Part shown: piece by piece, positions 22,398 to 32,200 of the stretch
Numbering within the stretch: the first letter of the stretch is position 1
Layout of the letters: each line of letters starts with the position of its first letter
Assembly (NCBI GenBank): GCA_938040325.1
Contig: CALHXW010000392.1
Location: forward strand, 1-38,165
Direction: 5' to 3'
Length of the DNA: 38,165 bases
Origin: an uncultured bacterium
GTDB taxonomy: Bacteria > Myxococcota_A > UBA9042 > PHBI01
Translations under genes and position numbers: made by a program
The notes under the pieces: model-generated
What the model saw: only the letters and a program-made list of their open reading frames with translations
The model's database searches: none
Told to the model about the DNA's origin: nothing

Positions 22398-23732
22398 GTG
22401 GGCATCACGATCGTTCAGAAGTCGGATCTCTCGCGTCCCAAAGCGCAGAGTCGCACAGCCCTCGTCCTCGCCGGCGGAGCGATCAGCGGCGGCTCATTCA
22501 AGCTCGGCGGCCTTGCGGCTCTGGACCGCTTCTTCGTCAACCAGAGCGTCTGCGACTTCGACATCTTCATGGGGATCTCGGCGGGCGCCTTCTTAGCCGC
22601 CCCCATTGCCGCAGGAATCTCACCTGACGAGCTCGTCGCCGCTGTCTTCGGCACGGAAGGACGTCTCTCGAGGTTCTCCCCGCTGGACTTCTACTTCCCC
22701 AACTTCGGCGAGTTCGTGACGCGACCGGCCGCCTTCGTTCGTGACCTGGCGATCGCTGGACCGCGGGCCTCTCTGAAGCTCCTGCAGATGGTCCCGCGCA
22801 CACTGCCGACTCTCCGTACGCGCGCGGGCGCTTTCATTGCACGCCCGTCCAGCGACACCGCTGAGCGGCTCGTCGAGCCGCTCGTGGCAGAGCTCACGAA
22901 GCTGAGCGAGCGCCGCCGACGCGGCTACCTGCCGTCGGGCCTCTTCGACAACCGACGGCTTGAGCGTTACATCCGCACCAACCTTGAGCGCAACGGCCTG
23001 CCCAACAGCTTCCGGCAGCTCAAGCTGATGCGCGGCAAGAGTCTCTACATCGGCGCCACGAACCTGAACACCGCCCAAGGCGTGGTCTTTGGACACGACG
23101 AAGACAACTCCGTCACGATCAGCGAGGCCGTCCAAGCCTCGACGGCCATTCCCGGCTTCTTCAAGCCGGCCCGCGTGGGCCCCCCCGGCCGCGAGCAGGA
23201 CTACCTGGACGCAGCTGTTCGAAAGACCGCCAACATCTCGACAGCCGTTCGCCACGGGGCCGATCTGATCGTCTGCTACAACCCGTTCCGCCCCTTCGTG
23301 AACTACCGCCATCGCCTCATCTCAGACAACCGAAGCTCCCTCGGAGACCTCGGCGTCGCGGTGATCATCAACCAAGCGTTCCGAACGCTGCTGCATAGCC
23401 GCCTCAGGCTCGGTATCGAGAAGCTCCGGCTCGACGAGAGCTTCCGAGGCGATGTGGTCTTGATCGAGCCCACCGAGACGGACTCGCGGTTCTTCGCAAT
23501 GAACCCGATCAACTTCTGGCACCGCGCGGAAGCGGCGGACCACGGTTTTGACTCGGCCCGCCGCTCGCTGACCCGCCATGGCACGGCGCTCCGCGAGATT
23601 CTCGGCGCATACGGCATCGAGGTCGACCCCGGCGCGATTGGCGAGCACTTGCGCGACGACTCTTCCAACGCGAAGTCCGCCGCAGACGCAGCCCATGACG
23701 ACGACCAGCCGCGCCTCCGCGTGGTGTCCTAG
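22398..23732 (+). CDS. Patatin-like phospholipase
   Basis: The 444-residue product has the patatin fold signatures: LVLAGGAISGGSFKLGGLAALD (oxyanion glycine loop, about residues 22-43), the nucleophile elbow GISAG with Ser61, and the catalytic Asp271 in DYLDAAVRKT, where the common DGG/DGA reads DAA. It is expected to release fatty acids from phospholipids. There is no signal peptide, so it should act on the cytosolic side or at the membrane. The GTG start has AAGGAG 5 nt upstream. A gap of only 15 bp separates it from the S66 peptidase gene, suggesting one transcript. Confidence 0.9.
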   Translation: MGITIVQKSDLSRPKAQSRTALVLAGGAISGGSFKLGGLAALDRFFVNQSVCDFDIFMGISAGAFLAAPIAAGISPDELVAAVFGTEGRLSRFSPLDFYFPNFGEFVTRPAAFVRDLAIAGPRASLKLLQMVPRTLPTLRTRAGAFIARPSSDTAERLVEPLVAELTKLSERRRRGYLPSGLFDNRRLERYIRTNLERNGLPNSFRQLKLMRGKSLYIGATNLNTAQGVVFGHDEDNSVTISEAVQASTAIPGFFKPARVGPPGREQDYLDAAVRKTANISTAVRHGADLIVCYNPFRPFVNYRHRLISDNRSSLGDLGVAVIINQAFRTLLHSRLRLGIEKLRLDESFRGDVVLIEPTETDSRFFAMNPINFWHRAEAADHGFDSARRSLTRHGTALREILGAYGIEVDPGAIGEHLRDDSSNAKSAADAAHDDDQPRLRVVS

Positions 23733-23747
23733 GACGCGCCTCCAACG

Positions 23748-24653
23748 ATGACGGCCGGCAAGCAGGACGGAGCCTCCCCGAGCGAGCGGACCTCGGCCTG
23801 CTACGTGATCTCCCCATCCAGCTATGTCCCTGCGGAAGGGGTCGCGAGCGGTGTCGCTGTGCTCTCGACGCTGGGCGTCACAGCGACGCTGGATCCCGAC
23901 GTTGCTGGACGCTTCGACTACCTCGCTGGCGACGACGACGCGCGCGCGGCAGCGCTGGAGCGTGGCCTCCGCGCGGGCGCTCCACACCTATGGATGAGTC
24001 GTGGGGGCTATGGCGCGCAGCGAACGCTGGTGGCCCTCGATCCTGCGTGGCCGAGCGATGTCCCCACGCTCTGGGCGTTTTCCGATGGGACCGTGTTGCT
24101 GGCCGAGTGGCAACGCCGCGGACACCCTGCGTGGCTTGCGCCTCCGCTGACCCAGCTTGAGCGCCTCGACGACATCAGCCTTGCGCGCCTTCGCGCAGCG
24201 GTCCATGCAGGTCATGCCGCGCCCTTCGAAGACCTCGAGCCCATGACGCCAGGCACCGCAACGGCGCCGCTCGCAGGCGGCAACCTCTGTGTGCTGGCCT
24301 CACTGGTCGGCACGCCTCAAGCCGCTGACCTCGCTGGGACCATCGTCGTGCTCGAAGACACCAACGAGCCCGGCTACCGGGTCGACCGCCTCATGCACCA
24401 GCTCCTGCTGAGCGGCGCCCTCGACGACATCGCGGGAATCGTGCTCGGCGACTTTTTGATGGCTCGACCAGAAGAACGCGCGCGAGTCGACCGCTTCTGG
24501 CGGCGATTCGCTGAGACCTGTCCGGTGCCGCTCGCGCGCGGGCTCCCTGTCGGGCATGGAGGTCGCAACGCCCCGCTGCCCTTTGGCGGGGGACACATCG
24601 CCACGCTTAAGGTCGACGACGTCACCGCGTCGCTGTCGTTTAGCCGACGGTGA
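23748..24653 (+). CDS. LD-carboxypeptidase (peptidase family S66)
   Basis: The 301-residue product matches the LD-carboxypeptidase/MccF family. The nucleophile Ser112 is in WAFSDGTVLL, Glu203 in VLEDTNEPGYRVDRLMHQL and His270 in PVGHGGRNAPLPFG, the full Ser-Glu-His set. MSRGGYGAQRTL marks the N-terminal domain. Members trim the terminal D-Ala from tetrapeptides during peptidoglycan recycling or cut peptide-nucleotide antibiotics such as microcin C; the loop that separates MccF from LdcA cannot be judged by eye. No signal peptide is present, so it acts in the cytosol. Its stop overlaps the next start (GTGA). Confidence 0.92.
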   Translation: MTAGKQDGASPSERTSACYVISPSSYVPAEGVASGVAVLSTLGVTATLDPDVAGRFDYLAGDDDARAAALERGLRAGAPHLWMSRGGYGAQRTLVALDPAWPSDVPTLWAFSDGTVLLAEWQRRGHPAWLAPPLTQLERLDDISLARLRAAVHAGHAAPFEDLEPMTPGTATAPLAGGNLCVLASLVGTPQAADLAGTIVVLEDTNEPGYRVDRLMHQLLLSGALDDIAGIVLGDFLMARPEERARVDRFWRRFAETCPVPLARGLPVGHGGRNAPLPFGGGHIATLKVDDVTASLSFSRR

Positions 24654-25651
24654 CGCGGTCAAAGACCGACGCCCTGCGTGAGCTCCTCGTGGAGGGTGTC
24701 GACGCTGGCGCTTACCCAGCAGCCGCGGCTTGGATCTCTTGTGGTGAGCGGCCAGCAATCGTGGCGACCACCCCGGGCGTCTGTGAGCGCGCGCTCTGGG
24801 ACCTGGCCTCTCTCACCAAGCCGATGGTGACGGTGGAAACAGCGATGCGGGGCGTGGCGTCGGGCACCGTCGGCCTCGACGATCGCGTCACGGGTGACAT
24901 CACGCTGGTGGAGCTCTTAGGTCACCGAAGTGGCATGCCTGCGTGGATCGACCTCGCTGGGTGGCTGGATGAGGCGCTACCTGGTTGGACGCCGAACACG
25001 GACCTGACACGCGCCTCGGTGCAACAGCACCTCTGCAGACTGGCGTCCGGCGCCGATGCGTCAGCGCAACGCGGTCAAGCCGTCTACAGCGATCTCGGCT
25101 TCATGCTGGCCTCTCACTACCTCGACGCGCGCGTCGCTCGCCGGTCACAGAGCCGCCGGCGCACACCACGTTGGCCAGGTCGAGCTGCACGACCGACAGG
25201 CCAGTGTCCGCGACGGAAGGGAGAGCTGGTCTCGCGGGTCAACGACACGAACGCCTGGGTCCTTGGCGGCGGTGGCCACGCCGGCGCCTTCGGGACGGTA
25301 CGATCGGTCGGCGAGTGGGCGCGCAACCTAGAGCGCGGCGCTGCGACAGACGCTGGGACCATCGACGGCGGCGTCATCCGTGACTTTTGGCGCGCTGACC
25401 GCTGGACCGACTCGGCAACTTGGGTGGTCGGCTGGGACACACCCTCGCCTGGGACGAGCAGCGGTGGCCGCAAGATCAGCCCCGACGCGGTCGGCCACCT
25501 AGGCTTCACGGGCACGAGCGTCTGGATCGATCGCCCTGCCCGACTCGTGATGGTGCTGCTCACCAACCGAGTTGCCCTTGGAGCCTCCGCCCAGCCTTTG
25601 TTGCGGACCTTCCGTCCGATGTTTCACGACGCAGCGCGCGAGCTCGTTTAA
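24650..25651 (+). CDS. Beta-lactamase-fold serine hydrolase with an aberrant internal stretch
   Basis: The 333-residue product belongs to the class C beta-lactamase/DD-peptidase-like family. It has SLTK (Ser54-Lys57), YSDLGF at about 146-151 as the Y-x-N element, LGHRSGMPAW, then NDTNAWVLGGGGHAGAFGT and HLGFTGTSVWIDR. Residues 160-190 (25127-25219) read as an Arg-rich run (RVARRSQSRRRTPRWPGR) unlike any member I know and shorter than the usual lid region, suggesting two compensating indels or a small deletion. If real, the protein may be misfolded. The GTG overlaps the S66 peptidase stop by 4 nt; the pair suggests peptidoglycan or peptide turnover. Confidence 0.82.
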   Translation: MTRSKTDALRELLVEGVDAGAYPAAAAWISCGERPAIVATTPGVCERALWDLASLTKPMVTVETAMRGVASGTVGLDDRVTGDITLVELLGHRSGMPAWIDLAGWLDEALPGWTPNTDLTRASVQQHLCRLASGADASAQRGQAVYSDLGFMLASHYLDARVARRSQSRRRTPRWPGRAARPTGQCPRRKGELVSRVNDTNAWVLGGGGHAGAFGTVRSVGEWARNLERGAATDAGTIDGGVIRDFWRADRWTDSATWVVGWDTPSPGTSSGGRKISPDAVGHLGFTGTSVWIDRPARLVMVLLTNRVALGASAQPLLRTFRPMFHDAARELV

Positions 25652-26016
25652 GCCGGCTCTTTCGCTTCATCGTTGGCCACATGCCGCGTCGTCCCGACAT
25701 CACTGGTCCTCGCCAGGTCGCCGGTACACATCAAGCGAGGACGCGATCGTTGCCCACATGAGCGAACCCGATCGAGGCTTCCAGTCGCTCAACCCCATAA
25801 GGGGCGCGCGATCGCCGAGCGGTGCGTCGGCGCGCTTCGCGATCCACGACGACCGAAAGAAAGGGTGTGCTGGAGTTCGTTCGCTAGACCGAGCCGGTAC
25901 GAAGTTTCAGCCGCATGCACCGTGTTCTTTTGCCCGAGCACCAAGATCTCTGCGGACGTAGCGTCCCGCGCGGGGGCACCCGGATAAAACGAGCATCAGA
26001 ACCGCCTTGAGTGCGG

Positions 26017-26046
26017 TTGTCGGCGTTTGGGGGGCTGTGCTATATC
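26017..26046 (+). promoter_or_regulatory. Candidate promoter for the giant TPR gene
   Basis: TTGTCG (26017-26022) is followed after 18 bp by TATATC (26041-26046), an AT-rich spot in GC-rich surroundings. A start point near 26053 would place the leader hairpin at the very 5' end of the transcript. Confidence 0.5.
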
Positions 26047-26054
26047 CGCTGCGC

Positions 26055-26087
26055 TACGGGGAGAGGCTGCATATGCAAGCCCCCGTA
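26055..26087 (+). promoter_or_regulatory. Leader hairpin with an internal start codon
   Basis: TACGGGG (26055-26061) pairs with CCCCGTA (26081-26087); inside, GGCT pairs with AGCC around the palindrome GCATATGC. The loop holds an ATG (26073) in frame with the giant gene and preceded by GGGGAGAGG, so folding could hide this site. A translational switch is possible but unproven. Confidence 0.4.
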
Positions 26088-26201
26088 CGACCAGAGGGTG
26101 GGCGCGGAGTGAACGCGAGTCGGTTGTCGACGACGTGTGCCACGCTCTCCACGGCTGGTGTTCGACAACGACATGACAAGCGGTACCCGCCCGAGGAGCC
26201 C

Positions 26202-29200
26202 ATGAGCACGTCCGAGCTCTACGATGCCTTTCAGGCCAATACGTCTGACCACAAATCCTTTGAGGCCTTGGTCAAACACCTCGTTGGCGAGGATGATCGA
26301 GCGTCGTTGGAGGAGCTGTATCAGCAGCTTCCCAGCATAGCGCCAGACGGTGCTCAGAGCACTCACTTCCGTGTGCTCAGCACGGTCGCTCGAGTCTCCA
26401 AGGGCAGCGATATTGAGTCGTTTTTGCACTATCAAAACGGCTTGCTGCTCTGGAAGGGCTTCGAGGAGCCTCAAAAGGCAGAGATGTCGTTCCGCAAGGT
26501 CAGTCAGGTCCCGGAGGACCCGACGCTGCTGCGCGAGTTCTACCTCGACTTCTACGTCGCCCAGAACAACTGGCGACGGCTAGAGCAGTTCATGACGGAT
26601 CCGGCGAAGGGTGGCATCGCCGACCCCGTCGAGGCCAAGGAGATGCTCGCGCGCCTCGCCGAAGAGCAAGGCCAACCGGACAAGGCAATCTCGTTCTGGC
26701 AAGGCGTTCGGACCGCCGACCCAGAGCACGCTGTCGCGTCCACGCGCCTACGCGCCCTTTATGTCGAGGTCGGCAAGTGGCACGCCATGATCGACCTCCT
26801 CAAGGAGGACATGACGTACCTCGGCGACGAAGACACCGGCGAAAAGATCGCGATCCAGCAAGAGATGATCGAGATCTACCGCGACAAGATGAACGCGGCG
26901 TCAAAGGTGGTGGGCTGCTACAACACCATCCTTGAGATCGACCCCGGCGACACCGACGCCCTCGATGCCTTGGGCGCCGAGTTCGCGGCGATGAACCGCT
27001 GGCCAGACCTGGTCAAGATCCTCAAGAAGAAGATCGCGGTTCAAGAGGACCCCGAGAAGCTGATCGCACTTCACGGCGAGATCGCCACGATCATGCTCGA
27101 CCGCTTCTCCAATACCTCCGAAGCGATCAAGAGCTACGAGGCGATTCTCGAGCTCGATCCCGACAACGCCGATGCGATTCGTGTCCTCAAGAAGGTCTAC
27201 GAGGAGCGACGCGACTGGGAATCGTTCATCCAGATCAACGAGCGCGAGATCGCGCTGTGCGAGGACGACAGCGAACGCCGCGAGCGCTTCATCGAGCTTG
27301 CACGACTGTCGGCCGAGCGTATTCGCAAGCCCGCGCTACCGATCTCGTTGTGGGAACGGGTTCTCGCCGAAGACGAGAGCCACGTCGAGGCTCTCACAAA
27401 CCTTGAGTCCCTCTACGAGCGTGAGAAGAACTTCTTGGAGCTGGCAACCGTGCTCGAGCGCCGCGCCAACCTGGAGACGGACAAGGCCGTCCAGGTCCAG
27501 CTGCTTGAGAAGCTCGGCACCGTGGCATCCGTTCGCTTGTCCGATGATGAGCTCAGCACCGACGTGTGGCGTCGGGTTCTCGCCGTGGATCCGACGCACC
27601 GTAAGGCGCTTGCGGAGCTGAAGAAAAAGTACATCGCGGAGCGCGACTGGGACAACCTCGAGTGGTTCTTCAAGAGCTACGGCGAAGGCTCGGACTACGT
27701 CCGAACCCTTGAGAGCCAAGCGAAGTCGATCAAGGAGCCCGAAGAGCGCACGACACTCCTCTTCCGCGCAGCAGCCATCTGGAAGGATGAGCTCGGCGAA
27801 ACGCGTCGCGCCGTGAAGAACCTTGAGTCGGTCCTTGAGCTGTCGCCTCGCCATGTGGATGCGGCCCGCATGCTCATCCCGATCTACAAAGAGATCGGCA
27901 AGGAGAAGTCCCTGCCGACGGTCTTCGACATCGTCCTAGAGGCAAGCGACGACAAGCTTGAGCGCCGAGAGCTCCTGCTTGAGCTCGCCGATGTTCAGGA
28001 ACACAAGATCGGCGACGTCGATGCCGCCTTCTTTGCCCACGTCCAGGCCGTCAGCGAGACCCCGGACGCGGTCGAGCTCCATGGCGAGCTCCGCCGACTG
28101 GCGGAGGCATCGAAGAACTGGGAGACGTACGTCTACGCGCTGCAAGAGTCAGCCGACCAGATCACGTCGCCGCGCGAGCGCATCGGCGTGCTGTTGGAGG
28201 CTGGCCGCGTCTACCGCGACTACCTCGCCGACGACACCACAGCGCTCTCGTTCTTCAACCGCGTTCTCCAGATCGACGAGTTCAACCGCGACGCCCTCCT
28301 CGCCGCCGAGAAAGCCTACGCAAACACCGGCGCCCACGACCAGCTGATCGTGGTCTACGAGCGGAAGCTATCGATCGCTGAGAGCCCCGATGAGCGCCGC
28401 GACAACCTCTTCGCGCTCGCCACGGTGTGGCGTGAGAAAGTCGGCGCCAACAACGAAGCTGAGGCCATTCTCAGCGAGATGCTCGACGACTTTCCGGACG
28501 AGTCCCGCGTCCACGACGAGCTCATCGCCATCTACATGGAAGGCGAGAACTACAAGAAGCTCCCGCCCGTCCTGGAGCGCAAGCGCGACACGCTGCTGGC
28601 CCTCGACGCACCCGCGAGTGTCCTTGCCAACATCGAGTGCGAGCTCGGCATGCTGGCATACGGCATCGCGAAGACTCCCGATGGCGGCGTCGACACGGCG
28701 ATCGAGCACTATGAAGCGGCGCTGCGCCATGAGCCAAACCACGAGGCCACAGTCCAACGGCTCGAAGAGCTCATCAGCTCCGAAGACCACCAGGCCCGCA
28801 TCACCGAGCTTCTCGTCCCTGTTTATGAGGCCTCTGCTCACCATGAGCGGCTCGCCGACGTGTTGGAGCTCAAGGCCACCCATGCGGCCAACGATGACGA
28901 CCGCGGCGTGCAGATCGAGCTTCTGCGACGTCTGGCCGGCATCTACCGCAACAACCTCGACAACCGTGAGCTCAGCTGGCGCACCAACGCGCGCCTCTTC
29001 ACCCTGACTCCGGAAGACGCGGACGTTCGTGCAGAGTTCCAGCGCCTCACCACGGAGTTCGAGCGCTGGAGCCCGCTTGTCGCCCTCTACACCGAGCAGG
29101 CCGACGAGCCGAGCGACAAAGACAGTCGTCTCGCCATCAAGCTTGAGGTTGCGCGCAACTGGCAGCGACGTCTCGGCTCGCTCGAAGACGCCCGCGTGTT

Positions 29201-32200
29201 CTACCACAAGGTCCTCGATGAGGAGCCTGAACACCAAGAGGCCCTGAGCGCGCTCGAAGGGATCTACGTCGACCTCGATCGGTCGGAAGACCTCTTCAAC
29301 ATCTATCGCAAGAAGGTCGAGCTCAGCGACGACGTCGACCAGAAGCTCGACTACCTCTTCCGCACGGTTGACCTGCTGAGCGACCGGCTCGACCAGCCGG
29401 AGGACGCGATCATCGCCGCACAGGAGGCACTGGATCTCCAGCCCGGCCACTTGCCGACCATCCAGCGGCTCGACGAGCTCTACACCAAGACCGAGCAGTG
29501 GCCTGAGCTCTGCTCGACACTCGAGGACACGATCCGCATCGTGGCCGACGACCGCGACCGTGTGACGCTGCTGAAGCTGCGCCTCGCGACCGTGCACGAG
29601 CGACACATGGAGGACACGAGCCAGGCGATCGGTATCTATGCGTCTGTGCTCGAGGTCGACTCCGACAACCAGGGCGCCGTCGAGGCGCTTGAGCGACTCT
29701 TCAAAGACGAGGACTTCGCCGAGCGTATCGCCCCGATCATCGAGCCGTACTACGACCGCCGCGGCGACTGGCAGAAGCTGGTCGACGTCTACTGTGTGCG
29801 TGAGGCAGCGACCGACGACATCGTCGACAAAGTCGCTTGGAACTACAAGACGGCCGAGCTCTACGAGCACCTTGGCGGCCTGCCCGAGAACGCGTTCAAC
29901 CACTACGAGGCCGCGGCGTCGCTCGACCCGGGCAACGAGCGCACGATCGCAGAGCTGCTGCGACTAGCCGACCACCTCGACAACCACGGCGAGCTGGTGC
30001 TCTTCCTGCAGTCGATTGTCGACGAGATCGATGACGACTTCCGTCGCAAGGAAACCCACCGCACCATCGCGGCACTGGCCCGCGACAAGTCGGCCGACCT
30101 CGAGGGTGCCGAGAAGCACCTCCGGGCGATCCTGGAGATCGACCCGGCAGATGTTCCGGCCACCGATGAGCTCATCGCGCTGTACCAGAGTAACGAGCAG
30201 CCCGACAAGACCGTCGAGATGCTCTTGGTGAAAGCCAACTTCGAGACGCAACCCGACCAGCGTCGCGCCCTCTACGCGCAAGCTGGGCAGCTGAGCGCTG
30301 AGCACCTCGACAACCCTGAGCAAGCGATCGAGATCTACGAGAACCTGCACTCGCTCGACACCTCCCATGGCGAGTCGTTGACCGCGCTCGAGGGGCTCTA
30401 CTCTCGGGTCGAGGACTGGGACAACCTGGTTCGTGTCCACCGGCTCCAGATCGAAGGGACCGACGACGTCGACCAGAAAGTCGCGATCGCTGGCCTGATG
30501 GGACGCTGCCAGTCCGAGCAGCTCGGATCCCGCGAGGATGCGATCGACACGTGGCACTCCGTGCTGAAGTGGCAGCCGGGCAACGGCGAGGCCCTCGACG
30601 AGCTCGACCGCCTCTACACCGCTCAGGAGGACTGGTTCAACCTTCAGGACGTGCTGACCAAGAAGCAGTCCGGGGCAGACGACGAGGCCTGGGCATCGGC
30701 GCAGTTCCGCATCGCGAAGCTCTACGAGAGCGACGACCAGCTGGCGGACGTTCGGCGCGCGATCACCGCGCACGGCGCCCTGCTTGAGCGCAACCCTGCC
30801 CATGAAGGCGCGACGGAGAGCCTCAAGGCTATCCTGGCCGAGGGTGACGCATTCGACGAGGCCTTTGGTGTGCTCTCGCCTGTCCTGGATCTCCGAGACG
30901 CTCACGAAGAGCTTTGGGACCAGTATCAGGTCTTGGCCGGCCATCATGAAGATGAGCCGAACAAGCAAGTTGAGACGCTCCACAGCATGGCGCAGCTGGC
31001 TGAGCGGAAGCTCTTCGACCCAGAGCGCGCGCTGGGCGCACACGCTCGAGCGTTTGAGGCCGACGCCCGCAACGCAACGACCATCGGAGAGCTCGAGCGG
31101 CTCGCTGCCGACAACGGCTTCTACGGCGAGCTGGTCGGCATCTACAAGAAGGGAGCCGACTCGGTTGGCGACGACTACCTCGGCCGCGATCTGCGACTGA
31201 AGGCAGCCGCCATCGAGATGGACAAGCTCGACGACGTCGAGAACGCCACCGCAACGTACCGAAAAGTCTACGAAGACTTTGCCGACAACAGCGAGGTGCT
31301 CACGCGTCTCCGAACGCTCTACGGCAAGCAAGGTCTTGCGGCCGAGCTCAACGAGGTCGTGCGGCAGCAGGTCGACACCTCCGCCGACGATGCCGAGCGC
31401 GTCTCGCACCTTGAGGCACTCGCCACGATCCGCGAAGAGCAGCTCAAAGACGCCGAGGGCGCCTACGAAGCCTACGTCGAGATGCTTGAGATCGACCGGC
31501 AGTCGCCGCTAGCGGTCAGCCAGCTGCGGCGCCTGTTCGAAGATGGCGTCAACCGAGTGGAGATCGGCGATCGGCTGGAGCCGATCTACCGCGACCAAGA
31601 AGCCTGGGACGACCTCATCTCACTCAACGAGACGAAGCTCGGCGCGATGGAAGAGCCCGAGGACCGGATGCTGCTCATGCAGGACCTGGCGCGGCTCAGC
31701 CTTGAGCAAAAGGGCGACAAAGTCGAAGCGCTGGGATGGTTCGGCAAGGCGTTCCGCATCGACCCCGAAGACATGGGGCTGCAGACCCAGCTCGCCGAGC
31801 TCGCCGGTCAGACCGAGCGCTGGTCGGACTACAAAGACATCCTCCTCGACGGCGCTGCGGCCGCGACCGAAGACGACCGGAAGGTTGGACTGTGGCAGGC
31901 GGCTGCTGAGGTTGCCCGCGACAAAGAGGCGGACACCGAGATGGCTGAGGCCATCTTCGAGCAGGTGCTGGAAGTCGATGGCGAGCACCTTCCGACCCTG
32001 AACGCGCTGGACGCGATGTTCACCGGCCAGGAGCGCTGGAAAGACCTCGAGGGCGTGCTCGTCAAGCTCACGACCAATGACGACGTCTACGACGACGCCC
32101 GTATCAAGCTCTACGAGCGGCTCGCAAACCTCTACCGCTACAAGCTGGAAGACCGCCCCAACGCCGTCGCTTCCTGGCGCCAGATCCTCGAGCTCAACGA

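Larger units (their letters stand above)
25652..26201. other. Gene-free leader region upstream of the giant TPR gene
   Basis: These 550 bp contain no clear gene. A perfect 8-bp inverted repeat GTCCTCGC/GCGAGGAC (25706-25713, 25735-25742) with a 21-nt loop may end the upstream transcript, though no T-run follows. The promoter (26017-26046), a leader hairpin (26055-26087) and an alternative in-frame start (26073) lie near the end. Short open frames elsewhere have no recognisable product. Confidence 0.55.

Noticed and set aside
25706..25742. A firm intrinsic terminator after the serine hydrolase
   Set aside because: The stem is perfect but the loop is 21 nt and no T-run follows, so it is only mentioned in the gap description.
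28368..29903. Long minus-strand frames inside the giant TPR gene (also 29964-31409, 32835-34496, 35934-37148)
   Set aside because: They are antisense shadows caused by the high GC content and biased third positions of the TPR gene; they lack binding sites and recognisable products.
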